Shown here: piece after piece, positions 61,801 to 64,000 of the stretch | How positions within the stretch are numbered: position 1 is the first letter of the stretch | Layout: each line of letters opens with the position of its first letter | Source: Myxococcus sp. RHSTA-1-4 | GTDB taxonomy: Bacteria; Myxococcota; Myxococcia; Myxococcales; Myxococcaceae | NCBI RefSeq assembly: GCF_020037125.1 | Contig: NZ_JAIQDG010000009.1 | Location: 186,001 to 250,000 of the forward strand | DNA: 64,000 bases | Direction of reading: 5' to 3' | Notes under the pieces: generated by a model | Database searches by the model: none | The model's input: only the letters and a program-made list of their open reading frames with translations | Told to the model about the DNA's origin: nothing | Translations under genes and position numbers: made by a program

Positions 61801-64000
61801 CTTGATGGTCGCCAGGTGCCGCGTATCGACCGGCTGACCCCGCTGATGGACGCGAATGGCTTCCCGCATGTCTTCGCCTTCGCGCCCCAGCACTACGCCT
61901 TCGCCCTCGACCACTCCTCCGACTCGCCTCTCGTCAGCTTCGCCGTCCGGTACACGCGGCGGGAGACCGGCCAGTCGCAGCTCGACACGCAGAACGTCAA
62001 CGCGCTGGGAGATGCCGTGGTGCTCTGGGACGCCCGCGCCCTGGCGCCTGGAGCCTACGACGTCGACGTGGAGGCGACCGCGGCGGATGGGCAACTCTTC
62101 CGGGCCAGGGTGAGGTTCGAAGCGCAGCTCTCGGAGCTGCGGGTGTGCACCGCCCCCTCGGGAGTGGGTGAGTCCTCCAAGGTGACGTTGACCCTCTTCA
62201 CGGCGGCCTCCTTCCTCCTCGAGCCAGGGGCCGCGGTGGACTTCGTTGCGCCTTCCTCGTCGCAGCCGGAGCGGACCTACTCGCTCGACGACATGGTGCT
62301 CCAGGCGCGGCCCGATGGGACGGCGACGCTGGAAGCGAACCTCGACACCTCCGGCCTCACGGGGTGTCAGTACCGCGCGAGGTTCCGCGGACGCACCGTC
62401 CTGGGACAGCGGCTGGACACCGAGAAGACGGTGAACCTCTGCGGAACCTTCCTGACGGGAGCCGCAGTGACGGACACAGGGGCCTCCCTGACGTTTGCTG
62501 AGACCTTCCGCAAGCCGGTCTCCGCCATGGAGGTCTTCGTCCAGGGCGGTGGCTCATCCACCTGGAGGAGTGTGGGGACGCTGGGGGCCTTCAACGGGAC
62601 GGCCCCGGCCCTGGCGGTGACGAGCGACGCCTCGTGGGCATGCAGCGAGCAGAAGGTGCGGGTGGTGACGTACTTCGCGGATGGCAGTGCGCCCGTGGAC
62701 TCGGAGGCCCACTCCGAGAACACCTGCACGGCGTCCGCGACGTTCGACGTGCCCTGCACCCGGGTGAAGGTGGAGTCCGTGGCGCGCGTGGAAGGCCGGG
62801 CTCCCGCCTGCACGCCGCAGGATCCCCACTTCACCGTGGCCTTCAGCGCATCCGCTGAGGGCGGGGGCAACGTACGGGAGATTGCCGCCTGGGTGAGGCC
62901 GCACGCCTCCACCACGGTGACACCGGTGGTGGTGGAGCCCTTCACGGCGGCCCCCAGGGTGGAGACGACGGGAACCTTCTCCTCGGCGGGCTTGCCTGAT
63001 GGCCGCTACCTCGTGACGGCCCAGGCCACGGACAGCTTGGGCCTGACGGTGACGGACATGCTCGACGCCGTCACCGCCGCAGTGGATCGGCAGGCTCCCT
63101 CCACCGTCCTGGACGTCCCGGCCTCACAGGCGGTGGTGTGCCCGGTGCGCATGCGGGACGCGCAGGGCCGCCAGCGCACGGCCATCGAAGTGCGGGGCAC
63201 CATCTCCGACAACCTCCTCGATGGCTACGCCGTCCTCCTGGGAGAGGCGGGCCATCCGCTGGAGCAGCAGGCGAGCACCTTCTACGCCATTCCGCAGGCC
63301 CGGACGGTGACGGGCCTCCTGGCGCAGGTGGACACCAGCCGCTTGGCCTCTGGCGATTACGAGATGCGCCTCAGCGCCTGGGACGCGAGTGGGGGCAGCT
63401 ACTGCTCTCCCGTCAGGACCTTCCGCTACGTCGCGGGCGTGGACATCTCGCGCTTCGCGGCGGCGACGGATTTCGTGGCACCGGACCAGGGTGGCACGAC
63501 GCTGGATGCCACGCTGACGGAAGACGCAACAGTCACGGTGACGCTGGCGCGGCTGACTGGCGAGGTGGAGGGGCCCTCCCTGGGGACCCTCTACCAGGGT
63601 TCCTTCGTGGCGGGCGCCAACACCGTGGCCTGGGATGGGCGCGGCCCGGCGGGAAGCGCCCTTGCGGATGGTGACTACGTGCTGCGCCTGACGGCGGGGA
63701 ACGCCTGTGGCGCGGAGACGAGCCGGACCACCCGGGTGCGGGTTGACGCCCAGGCGCCGGTGGCGCGAATCGACTCGCCGGCGGGGGGAAGCGTGCAGGG
63801 TACGGTGACGGTGCGCGGTGAGGCCAGCGACACCAACTTCCTTGACTACCAGCTCTTCGTGGGGGAGGGGACGGCTCCCACGAGCTACACGCTGGTGCAG
63901 GCAGCGTCCGCGCCAGCCACGGGTGCGCTGGGGACGGTGGACACCGCGCGGCTGCAGCCGGGGCCGCATACCCTGCGACTGGTGGTGAGGGACACTGCGG
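55813..64000 (+). CDS. giant secreted multidomain protein with HExxH metalloprotease-like domain, 3' end outside window
   Basis: ATG 55813 follows a strong RBS (AGGAGGGGG). The frame stays open to the window edge, giving at least 2729 residues. Layout: signal peptide 1-31 (cut near PASA); metalloprotease-like domain with HEVAHQ at 145-150 and GAHWSFFLDSDAS, where H176 may be the third zinc ligand; alpha/alpha toroid 340-610 with prenyltransferase/terpene-cyclase-like repeats (LLARQSMDGSWPLL, VQRDDGSW); about five CARDB-type Ig repeats 617-1180; FlgD-like Ig with SPNGDGVKD at 1193; TolB-like propeller about 1300-1660 (FAPDDSGIYF, ISPDGKTLLF); second FlgD-like module at 1766 (SPNGDGVQD, WDGRNDQG); further Ig/Big-like domains to the edge, with another WDGRGPAG module near 2607. 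Likely a cell-surface or extracellular enzyme or adhesin. Codon and base use look somewhat AT-richer around 59800-60500. Confidence 0.85.
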   Translation, partial: MRRTGILGNQSLGGLVGALCVVAAAALPASAFGSEHVTVVQHDGMPYGTASAPRARVAQKFYETHGDAYDFLVVLPTFDVDLGQEVGGYHIVVRNAVQGIGLPSPHDVGAQYGSATRLKGYVDVLALNPDALGTSVESAASILAHEVAHQWSGRVAYLDPVTQARRTDLVGREGAHWSFFLDSDASVLYGSEWTQEVAGSFTSARSRTRYSNLDLYLMGLLGPDEVGPLTLLTPGAQVPHQAVDLPPADGTRIDATARTLSINDIIAAEGARVPAVGQSQKSFRAAFILMTPQGQQATPAQVAFVDELRRSFSNSFFFLTRGRAVFETALVELPPSPGTAEPSLQRGIDYLVARQKAEGFWADGDGTGTRWRETQVALEALALSGLSPSVTAATGRGGGYLAATMGSGVDDAARRVLGLVAARQTPESVQAALTALTGQLGWWTGGGAGLSQGYTPTVIDSVLAARALVAAGATAPQLTGLTEFLLARQSMDGSWPLLVGGPGRVEPTALVMEMLARLPRTPATYAAAGKAAAFLESRRNPGHLYGDERPSAAATAQALLALKAWSRLSSADAATTAGALLGVQRDDGSWESSVHATAWVVQAVRTALTPNLSLAPLDVALSASTVVEGEAVLATVSVHNFGGSRADGVQVQAFDANGTSLGAPQTLPSIEAGATGTVVLTLDTTGQAGATQVFIVVDAPQVVDETREDDNRVAVPLTVELPPALLDLVVSAGSVSTSPVAISQLPTTLTAIATLRNLSVADADSVEVALLVHEVPVATTTVALAGRASVPVTLTGSVASAPSAVEVSIVVDPRKLYAEGNEDNNMGTVQVPVTPSIDVGVANLTVTPSQTQQGQDVSLSFRVVNAGTVDAPGTTVRLTIESSGGATLATLPSQSVTVPAGGSVQRDVTWRANLAGSLVAKVQVLSGQPAPADGNPANDIATAAFTVDASTLANLDIPAGGLSLSPLRPLQQVEATATVVVRNGGASAAGPFFVDFFEGPTGGTDSRFARREVTSVAAGESVTVSAPFTVAEAAQAAVRVELDADLQVQEIDEMDNRAVVSFQPVPLAELVVGSADIQPEPVYPRSGMDVPVTVSVLNSGGQDAAGAVVELYLGEPGSGGALLGSQPLALVPAGERAEATFTWSTTGLTGEQRLVAVVNPSQAVSEGRYDNNRAERRVRVQDSALALSHLFFSPNGDGVKDATEVSYRLAAPSAVDVEVRNAAGVLVRTLMAEPAEAGTVSWDGRDAQGRVTRDGSYQLAVRASASSGKTDLGMLVAVVDNNRSRLEDAPGSQWLLEKTLEPSAGSGVTRRGRLAFAPDDSGIYFVGQRQSGSAQMCSMYFQSLEGGSPERVQPEWDCDIRRIYDVSISPDGKTLLFPISMSSCGYSNQNCGHLGMQDLDTKKVQTLAHNEKYKSVSGYVVPIFSHDSQRVVFSTLAYNGYAWRHILEVIDRTGANRRTLKALSVLDPAEYMSEGAFSPDGQMFSFRVADHSDYIADRVGVFAVGIEGGTPRQVGPLNYPSRTETTTYVGGRRHIWSTDSELIYGSNDELFAVAPLTGVRRTVFKIPFGDWDGRLFTRQLYSLSLDGLKQSLYFTYSKGSDKGLPWEIWSVPLEGGPGHPFYTAPVGAGVQDLQISPQGSFLSVVLAPGGYRAVSSLENLGVRVVATRKTGSSSLTLHGTAMDKNFESYEVSVRAMPSGTPTVIARSNQPMLNGTLAEWTPSAPGMYEVMLKATDKAGNVRTSRTLAAWTSTPLLANLWREPEFLSPNGDGVQDVSELHYTNTAPLTTQFEFVSSAGTAVRHVSVTHTGAGDQSFSWDGRNDQGVAVEDGVYTARTEGASLRFVVDSSPPDLELRFSKKLPAEQNPPEGDVFAYGFADALSQPEGHRLMVPAVQLRTSWRAEDANLVGWTLEQRAPASVNDFTTVSVGQAAFTQTKVEVLDRPLRLRSLSGRALRLKAWDKAGNARTTLPLSTPEAMFVTALGEAAEVGPEYGHLLLDGRQVPRIDRLTPLMDANGFPHVFAFAPQHYAFALDHSSDSPLVSFAVRYTRRETGQSQLDTQNVNALGDAVVLWDARALAPGAYDVDVEATAADGQLFRARVRFEAQLSELRVCTAPSGVGESSKVTLTLFTAASFLLEPGAAVDFVAPSSSQPERTYSLDDMVLQARPDGTATLEANLDTSGLTGCQYRARFRGRTVLGQRLDTEKTVNLCGTFLTGAAVTDTGASLTFAETFRKPVSAMEVFVQGGGSSTWRSVGTLGAFNGTAPALAVTSDASWACSEQKVRVVTYFADGSAPVDSEAHSENTCTASATFDVPCTRVKVESVARVEGRAPACTPQDPHFTVAFSASAEGGGNVREIAAWVRPHASTTVTPVVVEPFTAAPRVETTGTFSSAGLPDGRYLVTAQATDSLGLTVTDMLDAVTAAVDRQAPSTVLDVPASQAVVCPVRMRDAQGRQRTAIEVRGTISDNLLDGYAVLLGEAGHPLEQQASTFYAIPQARTVTGLLAQVDTSRLASGDYEMRLSAWDASGGSYCSPVRTFRYVAGVDISRFAAATDFVAPDQGGTTLDATLTEDATVTVTLARLTGEVEGPSLGTLYQGSFVAGANTVAWDGRGPAGSALADGDYVLRLTAGNACGAETSRTTRVRVDAQAPVARIDSPAGGSVQGTVTVRGEASDTNFLDYQLFVGEGTAPTSYTLVQAASAPATGALGTVDTARLQPGPHTLRLVVRDTA

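Overview
This window looks like chromosome from a myxobacterium, most likely suborder Cystobacterineae (Myxococcus/Corallococcus type). The evidence is the very high GC content, a Pkn-type Ser/Thr kinase with an HRDVSPHN catalytic loop, a MYXO-CTERM-like C-terminal sorting signal, a sigma-54 style promoter and several very long multidomain proteins. No tRNA, rRNA, CRISPR array or insertion sequence was recognised. The species call is inference.

Left arm (1-18818, all + strand). A truncated TPR protein and a PhnD-like periplasmic binding protein come first. A tightly packed run follows: a TonB-dependent receptor, a stand-alone HATPase_c (RsbW-like) protein, and a Ser/Thr kinase fused to two STAS-like domains and two zinc ribbons. 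Next are two LanB-like glutamylation-domain proteins of identical length (773 aa) flanking a 565-aa protein that resembles a radical-SAM/RiPP enzyme without its iron-sulfur cysteines. All three are joined by ATGA overlaps. Two small proteins, a GNAT-like protein and a glycine/D-amino-acid oxidase-like flavoprotein complete the arm. The arrangement suggests a RiPP or PEARL (aminoacyl-tRNA-dependent peptide ligase) type pathway with its own partner-switch signalling.

Centre (18784-55183, all - strand, transcribed right to left). This is a complete-looking extracellular contractile injection system (eCIS; Afp/PVC/MAC-like) in one almost gapless operon. In order of transcription it holds: Pvc16/DUF4255 cap-like protein, a carboxypeptidase-regulatory-like protein, sheath, tube, a second sheath with a probable FN3 insert, a second tube, a LysM adaptor, a 57-aa Afp6-like protein, a gpD-like hub, a gpV-like spike, a 521-aa protein with a C-terminal membrane segment, gp25, gpJ, a gpI-like protein with a propeller-like N-terminus, a collagen-like fibre, two further fibre or baseplate-associated proteins, a MYXO-CTERM protein, a tape-measure protein and an AAA+ ATPase. 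A 1030-aa HNH-nuclease effector, its probable immunity protein, two glycosyltransferase genes and a TPR protein follow.

The 629-bp region 55184-55812 separates the eCIS operon from a divergent giant gene. It carries a near-consensus sigma-54 promoter firing into the eCIS operon and, further upstream, two matching 20-bp dyads (GGTGGA-N8-TCCACC) that look like enhancer-binding-protein sites.

Right arm (55813-64000, + strand). One open reading frame runs off the window (at least 2729 codons). It is a secreted giant protein with a signal peptide, an HExxH metalloprotease-like domain, a terpene-cyclase-like alpha/alpha toroid, about five CARDB repeats, FlgD-like Ig modules and a TolB-like propeller.

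All functional calls rest on reading motifs by eye; no database search was run.
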